Assembly: GCA_022360015.1 (NCBI GenBank)
Contig: JAKSDQ010000250.1
Span: forward strand, 1-64,000
Length of the DNA: 64,000 nt
Direction of reading: 5' to 3'
Origin: Cytophagales bacterium
GTDB taxonomy: Bacteria; Bacteroidota; Bacteroidia; Cytophagales; Cyclobacteriaceae
Positions 7,553 to 15,961 of the stretch are shown here, one piece after another (position 1 is the first letter of the stretch; every line of letters begins with the position of its first letter). The notes under the pieces were generated by a model. It did no database searches, was not told the origin of the DNA, and was given only the letters and a program-made list of their open reading frames with translations. A program made the position numbers and the translations under genes.

Positions 7553-10081
7553 ATGAAAGTACTTCCACTGCTTATCATATGCGCAACATGTCACGCTCTT
7601 ATAGCTCAGGAGACATCTCTTTCAGGGCTTTACTTTTATTCCCACGAGGTGGTGAAAGACAAACGAACCTCGCTGAATCTGACTGCAAACAAAGCTTTCA
7701 ACTTCCGGGAGGGCTTTACATTAGAATTTGAGGCCAACTTTAGAAAAGGCGACGGTCACTATGGGTATGTATTCCGCATGTACGGTGACCAAAAAAACCA
7801 TATAGACCTCGTTTCCAATCTTGCTTCCGAATCCATTAACTTCTGGTTGATACTGAAAGACCGTACGCTTATTTCGTACCGGTGGGCAGACATTCCGGAC
7901 GGAGGATTTGATAAATGGATGAAGATTAAGTTCCATATTGATCCGCACGATTCAAGGATTTCCCTGTCTTTAAACAATAATAAAAAAGTGGTGTCATTCG
8001 ATAGTCCCCCGGATCTATCCGATCTCAACATCGTTTTTGGGGCTTGCAATGATGCCCCGTTCTTAAATTCGGATGTTTCACCGATGACCTTAAAAAACAT
8101 CCGGCTGTATAACAGTAAAAAAAAGCTGCACCGGCATTGGAAATTATCCAAACATGGTCGGAAAAATGTATATGACGAGGTTGTTAATGCTCCCGCAGCA
8201 GTATTGAATCCATCCTGGCTGATTGACAGGCACATTCAGTGGAATCACCGGCAAAAAATTCAATTTAATAACCTGGCAGGCGTAACTCAAAATAAGGCTA
8301 CAGGGCAGGTTTTCTTTGTCGGGAATCAGGCTGCGTACATCTATTCATCCGGTTCCGGTAAGTTTGATACCATTAATTATTTAGATGGGGCACCCCTTTA
8401 TTGTAAAAACAACCAGGTTTTTTATAACCACTATACAAATGAACTGTGGTCTTATGATTTTAATAAAGATTATATAAACAAATTTGATTTTGTAACCCGG
8501 AAGTGGTCCCAACCTGATGATGATTGCTTCGAGCCAGATTTTTGGCACCATATCAGATTTTTTTCACCACTGGATTCTTCCCTGATCACTTTTGGTGGAT
8601 ATGGCCATTACAAATACAAAAGCATATTAAATCGTTTTGATCCGCAAACGGGAGCGTGGAATAAGCTTGATCTAAGCAAAAAAATTCCCCCCAGATATCT
8701 CAGTAGTTCTGGCTTTCTTAACAGCAACGAAATTTTGATTTTCAGTGGATACGGAAGTAAATCGGGTAGACAAGAACTCTCACCGGAATATTACTATGAT
8801 CTGTACGCGGTTGATCTTGAAGACCTGTCTGTCGACAGCCTCTGGTCTGCAGAGAATAACTCAGGCTTTGTTCCTTGTTGTAATCTGCTATTCGATCAGG
8901 CGTCCAGTGGTTTTCTCACTTTACTGTATAACAGCGCCCATTTTGAAACCTCTTTAAAGCTTGCGGTTTTCAAGCTTGATTCCCCTGAAAAACAAATTTT
9001 AGCGGGTGCTATACCCTATCGATTTCTCGACACAAAATCCTGGTGTAATTTGTTTTTGAACAAAGAGGATTCCGAGTTATTGACGATTACTGTCCATGAC
9101 TCAGAAATGAACATTTATGCGATGGCCTACCCGCCTTTATTGCCTGAACAGATTTATCAGAAAGAGGCCCGCTTCCATGCGCTGCCAAAGCTTTGGATTT
9201 ATCTTTCTTATTTCTTACTCTTTATGGCCATAGTATTTGTTGTTTTCAGGGTTAGAAAAAATAAAGTAAATAATGCGCTGCCTGCCGATCAGGCCCATCC
9301 TGTTTCTTATACCCCTGTGTCTTTTGGGCAACCGGTACCTAAGCAAAAAATTTCATCCATTTATTTATTTGGTGGTTTTCAGGCTTTTGATAAAACAGGC
9401 AAAGATATCACCGCCCATTTTACGCCTACTTTGAAAGAATTGTTTATGCTTATACTCTTGTATTCTTTGAAAAATGGAAAAGGTGTGTCTTTGCAAACGC
9501 TCAATGAAACACTGTGGTTCGATAAGCCGGAAGACAGCGCCAGAAATAATCGAAATGTCAACCTTAGTAAATTACGCTCCTTGCTTGATGAAGTAGGGCA
9601 TATCGAATTATTTAAAGAAAGCATCTTTTGGAAAATTACACTGAGCGAAAAAGTGTATTGTGACTATATTGAAATGTTACACCTCCTGGAAAGATCCCAG
9701 TCGCAAGGCATATTGCATGAAAATGAAATCCACAGACTTCTGGTTGTTGCCTCTTCCGGCAAGTTGCTTCCCGATATTGAAAATACATGGCTGGATTCCT
9801 ATAAAAGTGATTTTTCAAATTTACTGATTGATACTTTAACCTTGTTGGCAGAACAAATAAACGCACGTGAATTTGATCCTAATTTATCGTGTAAGATTGC
9901 CGAATGCATGCTTAAATATGATATAGTGAATGAAGAGGCTATTGCTATTAAATGCTCAGCCCTTTACAATTCGGGAAAAAAGGGGTTTGCCAAACAGGCC
10001 TATGATGCATTTTGCCGCGAATATAAGAATTTAATGGAGGTTGAATTTTCGATTTCTTTTAAGGAATTATTGAAAGGATGA
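7553..10081 (+). CDS. Membrane-spanning sensor with cytoplasmic winged-helix DNA-binding domain
   Basis: About 842 aa from the ATG at 7553, chosen because it gives a clean signal peptide (MKVLPLLIICATCHALIAQ); an in-frame non-AUG extension exists upstream. The exported half has a LamG/concanavalin-like region (residues about 25-185) and a kelch/galactose-oxidase-like beta-propeller region (about 230-530). One membrane helix follows (LWIYLSYFLLFMAIVFVVF, about 548-567). The cytoplasmic part starts with IYLFGGFQAFDKTGKDIT and looks like an OmpR/SARP-type winged helix (ARNNRNVNLSKLRSLLDEVG) followed by a TPR/BTAD-like helical tail. Periplasmic ligand sensing and DNA binding thus sit in one polypeptide. 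Its divergent position next to susC suggests it regulates that operon. Domain names are from motif reading. Confidence 0.75.
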   Translation: MKVLPLLIICATCHALIAQETSLSGLYFYSHEVVKDKRTSLNLTANKAFNFREGFTLEFEANFRKGDGHYGYVFRMYGDQKNHIDLVSNLASESINFWLILKDRTLISYRWADIPDGGFDKWMKIKFHIDPHDSRISLSLNNNKKVVSFDSPPDLSDLNIVFGACNDAPFLNSDVSPMTLKNIRLYNSKKKLHRHWKLSKHGRKNVYDEVVNAPAAVLNPSWLIDRHIQWNHRQKIQFNNLAGVTQNKATGQVFFVGNQAAYIYSSGSGKFDTINYLDGAPLYCKNNQVFYNHYTNELWSYDFNKDYINKFDFVTRKWSQPDDDCFEPDFWHHIRFFSPLDSSLITFGGYGHYKYKSILNRFDPQTGAWNKLDLSKKIPPRYLSSSGFLNSNEILIFSGYGSKSGRQELSPEYYYDLYAVDLEDLSVDSLWSAENNSGFVPCCNLLFDQASSGFLTLLYNSAHFETSLKLAVFKLDSPEKQILAGAIPYRFLDTKSWCNLFLNKEDSELLTITVHDSEMNIYAMAYPPLLPEQIYQKEARFHALPKLWIYLSYFLLFMAIVFVVFRVRKNKVNNALPADQAHPVSYTPVSFGQPVPKQKISSIYLFGGFQAFDKTGKDITAHFTPTLKELFMLILLYSLKNGKGVSLQTLNETLWFDKPEDSARNNRNVNLSKLRSLLDEVGHIELFKESIFWKITLSEKVYCDYIEMLHLLERSQSQGILHENEIHRLLVVASSGKLLPDIENTWLDSYKSDFSNLLIDTLTLLAEQINAREFDPNLSCKIAECMLKYDIVNEEAIAIKCSALYNSGKKGFAKQAYDAFCREYKNLMEVEFSISFKELLKG

Positions 10082-10184
10082 AACTGAAGGGTGAATTTTT
10101 TTATGACAGCCAACCGGGCCAAAACCTGGTTTTTCAATGCCATAAGAAAAGATTTTTGTCCGGCCATTTAGAACCGCTGGACAC

Positions 10185-12086
10185 CTATCGCCGAATGAAT
10201 TCATTGATATCATACATTTTGCCGGTTTGTTTTCCAATCTTTACCTTTAAGGTTTCACGCCGGGTAAAATCAAAATATTGCACTTCGATGTGGTGATCAC
10301 CTTTTTCAAGGGCGACAAATCCTTCGCGGAAGATCTCATAATGCACGCCATCGTTGTTAATGATTTCTGCCCCGTTAATCAGCAATCTGCTGCCGTCGTA
10401 AGATTCCAGTAAAAAGCGGTACACGCCGGTTTCGGGAATATGGAGAGCGCCTTTAAAACGGACGGCAAAATGATTTTCACGGCGGGGCTGAATTTGGTGC
10501 AGGGATATGGAGTCGGGTGAAAATGTCTTTGTGGGGGTAAACTGGCTGAATTCGGGTAACAAGGTGAAAAAGTCTTCAATATATGTGGCCTCAAGCGCTT
10601 TATGGACGGTTTTCAGGCCTTTTACCAAGGGTAGTTTTACGAATGTTTTTACTATTTCACGGCTTTTTACGTACTGATTATCCGTAATAAATGCCGTGAT
10701 GGTCGTAGTATTATCTATTTGTATCTCATGCCGGCCTGATGTAGCCGTTGTATATTCGCCGTCATTAATGCTGAAAATCATGCTGCCATGGCCATTGGGG
10801 TTGATCAGGGTAAGGATGGTCTTGTCAGGAAAATAGCGTTCGACGGCTTGGAGCAGCGGGGGGTTGAGGTTTTTTGTGAAGGTTTTTTTTTCTTTAGTCC
10901 AGGTATCGAATACGGTGCCTGTGGTATCGATAGCCTCCATGGTCAGCGTGTTTTTCCAAATAGAAAAGCTCAGGAAATGGTTAGTTTTCCGGATTTTGGC
11001 GGAGAACCAATTTTTGGCAGGGGCCTGAAATCTCAGGCGTCCGCCAGCCCCTCCGGTAATAATGTGTACTGTTCCTAGGTCATCATCAATGTGATTTTTA
11101 TGGATGGGCCATGTGCGCTCATATCCATGTATATGGCCTGCCAACACGAGATCTACGCCATAATTATTGTAAAGGGTTTTCAGGTGTAAAATATTGGGAT
11201 CACCCTTGATGGGTTTGGCCATTAAAGAGCTCCGGTAGGAGGCCATGTCCGAATTAAAGATAGGATGATGATGTACGGTGATTTTCCATTTTTCCTTCAC
11301 ATTTGCCAACAGTGACTCGAGCTGGCGGTATTGTGCAGAGCCTGGAAGCAGATCTTTGTTGGTATCGATAAAGATGATGCATACCTCCCCTTTTTTGATG
11401 GAGTAAAAGGCATTGTCGTAGGGAAGGTTATAGTATTGATAGAATTTCGGATCATTCATCTCATGATTACCGATAGCCGGATAAAGTGGTACATGGCTGA
11501 ACAGTTGGGAGGCCGGCCTGAAAAACTCTTCCGTCCAGTCGTCCTTGTGCGGGCCATATTGTACCAAATCACCGGCATGGACAATAAACTGCGGGGTCTC
11601 CCTGAGCATGAGTTCGGAAATCCGTCCCCAGACCTTAGGGTTACCCTGGGAGTCGCCGGAAACAGTAAAAGTGACAGGTGATTTGTAGTAGTTGGGAATG
11701 GTTAGTGAAGTCACAGGCCCTTTCAGGGTGTCCTGGGACTGGCTGATGCTGATGACCTGATAGTAATAGACTTCATCGGCCTGAAGCCCCCGGAGTTGTA
11801 GCTGGTGCAGGGTTTTAGGGGTATCTTCTTTTGCGGCTATTTTCATTTTAGGGGTTAATATTTCATATGCTGCCTTGGCGAAGAGAATCATGCCGAGACA
11901 AGGTTCTGTGGTTTCCCACATGATACTGGCGGTTTCCGTGCCGACATCCTGAATGTAGGGTGAAACCACAAAACCCGGTTTACGATTTTGGGCCGGTGAT
12001 AGTGTTGCAAAGCTTAGGTAAAACAGGGTATGGATGATGAATAAAAAGCTTTTTATGGTTACTTTTTTGACTGTGAATACTTTCAT
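10185..12086 (-). CDS. Secreted purple-acid-phosphatase-like metallophosphoesterase with PA14-like tail
   Basis: A 633-aa exported protein. After the signal peptide (about residues 12-32, ending in SPAQ) comes an N-terminal fibronectin-like domain as in purple acid phosphatases (VSPYIQDVGTETASIMWETT). The calcineurin-like phosphoesterase core follows with all metal motifs: GDSQG, HAGDLVQYG, GNHEM, HHHP and GHIHGYERTW. The C-terminal 150 residues (RFKGALHIPETGVYRFLLES, then YDGSRLLINGAEIINNDG) look like a PA14 carbohydrate-binding domain. It probably releases phosphate from phosphomonoesters or phosphodiesters outside the inner membrane. It converges with the sensor gene and lies just downstream of a 33-bp nested palindrome that ends 40 bp before its start codon. 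Confidence 0.9.
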   Translation of the reverse strand: MKVFTVKKVTIKSFLFIIHTLFYLSFATLSPAQNRKPGFVVSPYIQDVGTETASIMWETTEPCLGMILFAKAAYEILTPKMKIAAKEDTPKTLHQLQLRGLQADEVYYYQVISISQSQDTLKGPVTSLTIPNYYKSPVTFTVSGDSQGNPKVWGRISELMLRETPQFIVHAGDLVQYGPHKDDWTEEFFRPASQLFSHVPLYPAIGNHEMNDPKFYQYYNLPYDNAFYSIKKGEVCIIFIDTNKDLLPGSAQYRQLESLLANVKEKWKITVHHHPIFNSDMASYRSSLMAKPIKGDPNILHLKTLYNNYGVDLVLAGHIHGYERTWPIHKNHIDDDLGTVHIITGGAGGRLRFQAPAKNWFSAKIRKTNHFLSFSIWKNTLTMEAIDTTGTVFDTWTKEKKTFTKNLNPPLLQAVERYFPDKTILTLINPNGHGSMIFSINDGEYTTATSGRHEIQIDNTTTITAFITDNQYVKSREIVKTFVKLPLVKGLKTVHKALEATYIEDFFTLLPEFSQFTPTKTFSPDSISLHQIQPRRENHFAVRFKGALHIPETGVYRFLLESYDGSRLLINGAEIINNDGVHYEIFREGFVALEKGDHHIEVQYFDFTRRETLKVKIGKQTGKMYDINEFIRR

Positions 12087-12125
12087 TAATTGAATTTTTA
12101 ATTAAACGATAAATAGTAAAGCAGT

Positions 12126-12158
12126 AGTCATACTATGACTCAAAGTCATAGTATGACT
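12126..12158. repeat. 33-bp nested-palindrome hairpin, copy 1
   Basis: AGTCATACTATGACT, loop CAA, AGTCATAGTATGACT. The two 15-base arms are perfect reverse complements. Each arm is also an odd palindrome by itself (AGTCATA, one base, TATGACT), so the element holds four half-sites. It lies 40 bp upstream of the phosphatase start codon. A second copy with swapped arms is at 52392-52424. Confidence 0.9.
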
Positions 12159-12200
12159 GAAGACTAAATTACAGTGACTAAATACCAGTCATATAAAATA

Positions 12201-12304
12201 GTGCAAGCGTTTCGTGGCTGTTACACAACGTTTTCGACAAATTTCTTTGTGTCTTAGTGCCTCCGTGGTGAAAAATGGTGAACCACCAAGACACAAAGAG
12301 ACAC
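12201..12304 (+). repeat. Dispersed hairpin repeat, degraded copy 1
   Basis: Starts with the block GTGCAAGCGT, then TGTTACACAACG, TTTTCGACA and TTCTTTGTGTCTT, and ends in AAGACACAAAGAGACAC. The inner arms CTTTGTGTCTT (12245-12255) and AAGACACAAAG (12288-12298) pair perfectly, while the central part is partly deleted. It matches the fuller copy at about 45560-45730 over the whole left flank, so it is a mobile or amplified intergenic repeat (MITE or REP type). Confidence 0.75.
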
Positions 12305-12364
12305 TCTCCCCTGATCCACCAGCATGAATGCGCCATATGCGCTTTGGTACATATTCAATAAATT

Positions 12365-13462
12365 CTACCGGGTCAGATTGGGATTAACCAATACGTCCCT
12401 GTCCGGATAGGGAGCAAAATAGTCCGCCTTATCCGGAGGGGTAAAGATGGGCTGCTCCCAGGGGTGTCTGTCTGCAGCAGCCTCTTCAACCCGTTCCAGC
12501 CGGACGAGGTCGTACCAGGGGGACGCAGCAAACTCCCCACCGGCATGTTCCCACGACCTTTCCAGGACTACCGAATCCCGGAAAGCTGTGGCCGATAAGC
12601 CCGGCGTGAGGTTTTCCAGGCCAGCGCGGTTTCTCACCCGGTTTACGGCATCATAGGCTGATTGATCCGGGCCTTCCGACATAGCCTGTGCTTCAGCATA
12701 GGTCAAAAGTACATTAGCATAACGTAGAACAACATTGGTTCTTTCTGATTTCCAGTCCACATATTCCCAGGGCTTCTCCCAGTCAAAACCGGGAATATCC
12801 CAGTATTTTTTATAATAAGGGCGACGTTGCAGGGTTTCTGTCCAGTCGAGCACTTCGCCGCTTTCCAGGAAAAACTGGGTGGCGAAAGTAGCCTCTTTCC
12901 GTGGCCCTCCGGGAAAATCATTAAAAAAGTTGATTTCAGCGAAATAAACATCCCAGCCACCATATTCGGTGGGCATTTGGCCGAATGGCGCGCGTTGATT
13001 GTTACGGAAGTCCAGGTTATAAAACAATCCGAAGACTGTTTCATCATTGAAGCGGGATTCCCATATCCAAAGATCGGAGAAGTTTTCCAGCAACCTGTAA
13101 CCATACAATGCTTCATTGTCTATCACTTTCCTGGCTTTGGCGGCTGCAAGCGCATAGTTGGACACATCATTTACGGGGTATCCGGCCATGGTCAAATACA
13201 CATAGGCAAGTAAAGACTTGGCTGCGCCACTGGTAAAACCGATGTCTTCGCGGTGATCGGTCCAGGCGTCGGGCAGCATGGTTTCCGCTTTCTTCAAATC
13301 GTCGGTAATTAACGCATAAACCTCTTCAGGGGCCGAGGGTACGATATCTTCAGGCACTTCATTTTCGACATAAAGGGGAATTGCATGCCAAATCCTGGTG
13401 AGGGTAAAGTAACTGTATGCCCTGGCAAAGTGGGCCTGGCCCGCAGCCCTGTTTATCCGATG
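12365..13462 (-). pseudogene. SusD/RagB family protein, 5'-truncated
   Basis: The C-terminal two thirds of a SusD/RagB protein. The frame opens without a start near 13462 (RINRAAGQAHFARAYSYFTL, then TRIWHAIPLYVENE) and runs to the stop at 12365. The first usable ATG is at 13357. The conserved ARAYSYF helix and the late RNRAGL and SWEHAGGEF motifs confirm the family. About 150 N-terminal residues, including the signal peptide and lipobox, are missing, and there is no neighbouring susC. The break falls just downstream of a HmuY-like gene, in sequence shared with a second HmuY downstream region at 14643, so the fragment was joined to the heme array by rearrangement. It is probably not functional. 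Confidence 0.8.
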
Positions 13463-13492
13463 TAAAAAAGTACCGGAAAGTGGTAAAGCATA

Positions 13493-14275
13493 TCAGGATC
13501 TAATCTCAAATTCTGTACTTCCTGCTGGTACTAACACATATTCAAAGGTGAAATACATGTGCGGGGTATTGCGGAACCACTCTTCAGGGGTAAAGGCATC
13601 TTTGTAGCAACTGATCATTTTTATTTTGGCAAAGTTTCCTTTGGCGGTGCGTACTATTACAGTACGGGTATCCTGCAAGGCGTACGCTACATGACTTTTT
13701 TCATAACTGCCATCTCCCATGATGTCTCCCCCAAAATCGTATAAGTACCGGCCTGTTCCCGAACCAAAAGTACCAGAGTCATCGGTACCTATTTCATCAC
13801 GCTCAGTCATGAATTGTTCCTGTGGGGGAATAGCTGTTACGTCGTCGAAATTTTGTGCCAGTATACAAATCCCGCCAATACCATTGGCACCGTGGCCATA
13901 GTTACCTTCATCATCACCATTGTTACCTGATAGAAAGCTGTTGTATATATGACCAAAGGCCAGGTCCCATTTATTGGATTGTCGATAAATATCTTCTCTC
14001 CAGGTAGAGTCTTCCAGACTAAAAAAAAGCGGCCTTCTGGGCTTAGCAGGACTGGCATCCGGGTCGTTGGTGGTGGCTTCTAAATTTTCGATACGTATCA
14101 GTTGGTAAAAAAGATCCCCTTCTTCATGATCAGGTTCTTCCGGCCCCGGCTCTTCCGTATGGGGATCATCGGTTACAGGAACCGGATCATCTTCTTCGGA
14201 GCACCCGGCTATACCTGTAAAAGCGAAAAATGCGATCAGAAAATTGTATTTCCAGTTATAATTCATCTTTTTCAT
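13493..14275 (-). CDS. HmuY-like heme-binding lipoprotein, third paralog
   Basis: 260 aa. Lipoprotein signal with Cys in FTGIAGCSEEDDP, an acidic proline/glutamate linker (EEPGPEEP), then a HmuY-type beta-sandwich (KWDLAFGHIYNSFLSGNNGD, VRTAKGNFAKIKMISCYKDA, HMYFTFEYVLVPAGS). HmuY proteins are surface lipoproteins that take heme from host or environmental proteins and hand it to a HmuR-type TonB receptor. This copy is very similar along its whole length to the one at 17648-18436, least so in the signal peptide and in the loop after the linker. It lies between remnants of heme oxygenase (upstream) and a SusD fragment (downstream). Heme-ligating residues cannot be fixed by eye. Confidence 0.85.
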   Translation of the reverse strand: MKKMNYNWKYNFLIAFFAFTGIAGCSEEDDPVPVTDDPHTEEPGPEEPDHEEGDLFYQLIRIENLEATTNDPDASPAKPRRPLFFSLEDSTWREDIYRQSNKWDLAFGHIYNSFLSGNNGDDEGNYGHGANGIGGICILAQNFDDVTAIPPQEQFMTERDEIGTDDSGTFGSGTGRYLYDFGGDIMGDGSYEKSHVAYALQDTRTVIVRTAKGNFAKIKMISCYKDAFTPEEWFRNTPHMYFTFEYVLVPAGSTEFEIRS

Positions 14276-14309
14276 TATTGGCTGTATTAATTGTTAACTA
14301 TTGAATGAT

Positions 14310-14405
14310 GATATGGTCTGAGCATTTGGTATTATTTTGTGTTTTTGGTCAAAAACCATTGAGAAACAGGCAAAGGGCTCATCCGCTGCCCGATTACAGG
14401 ATACG
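14310..14405 (-). pseudogene. Heme oxygenase C-terminal remnant
   Basis: On the minus strand this reads NRAADEPFACFSMVFDQKHK followed by II, matching the end of the intact heme oxygenase at 18482 (IRAANETFACFAKVFDHGNK, then ILQE). Only about 25 codons remain, joined directly to a lipoprotein remnant, and followed 35 bp later by the third HmuY gene. The same order (heme oxygenase, then HmuY) is seen in the intact array, so this is the tail of a lost second heme oxygenase gene. Confidence 0.75.
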
Positions 14406-14543
14406 TATACCAGGAAGTGCAGTAAGTGTATCGAATACCGGGTCACCCTTGCGTTCATCAGGTTTTCCACTTCATCGGTACAGGCTCCTAAAAAGAATAC
14501 TACCAGTGAGTAAAGCTATATAAGGCAATAGATTTTGTTTCAT
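14406..14543 (-). pseudogene. Beta-sandwich lipoprotein N-terminal remnant
   Basis: Begins with an ATG at 14541-14543 (MKQNLLPYIALLTGSILF). After a frameshift it reads GACTDEVENLMN, and after a second one RKGDPVFDTLTALPGIRIL. The intact lipoprotein starting at 17534 reads MNKKLFPFITL..., FACTDEVENLIE and RKGDPVYDTVRILPNARIL. The two frameshifts and loss of everything after about 45 residues make it a pseudogene. Confidence 0.8.
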
Positions 14544-14642
14544 TACTAACCGTATTAATAAAAATTGATTTTCATGTTCCATGCTATTTTTGTACATTGA
14601 AACCATCACTTTAAAGCGCTGTTTACCTGGTACCAAAAACAG

Positions 14643-14736
14643 TTCCGGAAAGAGGTAAGGCATATCAGGATCTAATCTCAAACTCTGTACTGCCACCATT
14701 ACGTATTCAAAGGTGAAATACAGGCGTATTATCGCG
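14643..14736 (-). pseudogene. HmuY-like C-terminal remnant
   Basis: Minus-strand sequence encodes YFTFEYVMV and then a shifted version of the GSTEFEIRS ending. It continues into the same downstream bases as the intact third HmuY gene (both contain GGATCTAATCTCAAA and, further on, GGTAA.GCATATCAGG). It is the 3' end of a deleted HmuY gene copy. Confidence 0.78.
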
Positions 14737-14774
14737 TATAAATCTCATTTGGTTTATTACCTTATTCAATGGCC

Positions 14775-15809
14775 CTATTGAGGGGCTGTAACCGAAATAG
14801 GTGCAAAATACGCGATAACTTTTCCTTCACCTGAGCTAGCCCAAGGAGTTGTAACATGGACATCACCCCAATAATCACCTGCCGGAAAATCGTCAGGCAC
14901 CCTGAGCGTAATCGATTTCGTGGTATAATCCACTATCTCAAATGGAGGAAGCGCTTCTTCCATTGAAGTTTCTGGATTTACAATGAACATCTGCATTTTT
15001 TCTATATCCCTGATCTCTACTCCCTCTATTTGAAAATTAGCCCCTTGTTCAGCAGTTATCTGGTCAAACCAGAAGAAAAATGGTTCTCCAAATTTAACCC
15101 AGACACTATCGTCTTTAACTGAGTGAATACCCGATACAAGATTGGTTCTATAATATCCTTTTTCAATGTCCACAGGTATTTTCAAAAAAATCTGGTTAAT
15201 GTTAATCTGTGTTATCTCAAGTTGAGTTTCTTTTTCTGTATCCAGTTTGGTGATATACATTTTGGTCTGCGTTGTATCGGGGATGAAAAAATCTCCATCC
15301 AATCTAAGTATTGTTTCTGGCCTATCAAACACTTCAATGAGTTTTAAATCATTACTATTCAGGATATTGCGCCCATACCAAGGCATCGGTTGATAGAAAA
15401 CCACCTTCAAAATGTACGTCCTCTCACTTTTATCCTCTGCTGTGACTGTGTAGGATGTCCCGGTTTCAAATGGTACACTTTCTCCTGAGGCAGGAGCAAT
15501 AGATGCACCTTGCGGAACAATGATTTTTGGTGAGATACTGGTCGGTGAATCTCTGTAAGAAGGCCAATATATAATGAGACTATCGTTTACAATGGCCGCC
15601 TCCAGTATTGTGTCTGCGCTAAATTCCTCTAATTCAAAAGAGATAATCTGGTTGAGTCCTGATATTGAAATAGTGTCCCCCGGGATGTCGACAAAGCGGT
15701 CTACTACTTCGTCTTCACAGGATGTAATGACTCCCAATGCTCCTATGAGTAGTCCACTGATCATAATAAGGGATATGAATTTTTCCCAGGCTTTATAGGT
15801 CATTTTCAT
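14775..15809 (-). CDS. Beta-sandwich (DUF5018-like) lipoprotein, 344 aa
   Basis: Lipoprotein signal at the N-terminus (LIGALGVITSCEDEVVD, Cys at about residue 31). Next comes a repeat resembling the cadherin-like/DUF5018 beta-sandwich: a predicted strand around ISGLNQIISFELEEF, then PKIIVPQGASIAPASGESVP and YTVTAEDKSERTYILKVVFY. The C-terminal 200 residues contain two IPT/TIG-like immunoglobulin-fold stretches (LRLDGDFFIPDTTQTKMYI; FQIEGVEIRDIEKMQMFIV). It lies within the heme array and shares its architecture with the shorter lipoprotein at 16782. A surface-anchored accessory role next to HmuY is inferred from position only. Confidence 0.7.
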   Translation of the reverse strand: MKMTYKAWEKFISLIMISGLLIGALGVITSCEDEVVDRFVDIPGDTISISGLNQIISFELEEFSADTILEAAIVNDSLIIYWPSYRDSPTSISPKIIVPQGASIAPASGESVPFETGTSYTVTAEDKSERTYILKVVFYQPMPWYGRNILNSNDLKLIEVFDRPETILRLDGDFFIPDTTQTKMYITKLDTEKETQLEITQININQIFLKIPVDIEKGYYRTNLVSGIHSVKDDSVWVKFGEPFFFWFDQITAEQGANFQIEGVEIRDIEKMQMFIVNPETSMEEALPPFEIVDYTTKSITLRVPDDFPAGDYWGDVHVTTPWASSGEGKVIAYFAPISVTAPQ

Positions 15810-15961
15810 TTTCTATTTTATAGTTAATTTTGTGATGATTTATTCTGAAATATTGTTCATTGTTACCACTGTCAGAAGCCTTTGGGAGGAAACTCAATAC
15901 AAAAAACCCGGCTGCCTCCCTAATCATAATCAGGCGAAATTATTGTATTTTAAAAGCCTTT

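Noticed and set aside
10078..10296. 72-codon plus-strand frame overlapping the stop of the sensor-regulator gene (ATGA)
   Set aside because: Its second half is antisense to the end of the phosphatase gene and the product has no recognisable content; the ATGA overlap looks accidental.
12126..12304. Possible CRISPR-like or phage attachment structure from clustered repeats
   Set aside because: Only one unit of each repeat is present at each place, with no regular spacers and no integrase.
14472..14699. 75-codon minus-strand frame across the remnants
   Set aside because: It fuses the end of a HmuY remnant and the signal-peptide part of a lipoprotein remnant through intergenic sequence; it is a by-product of the pseudogenes.
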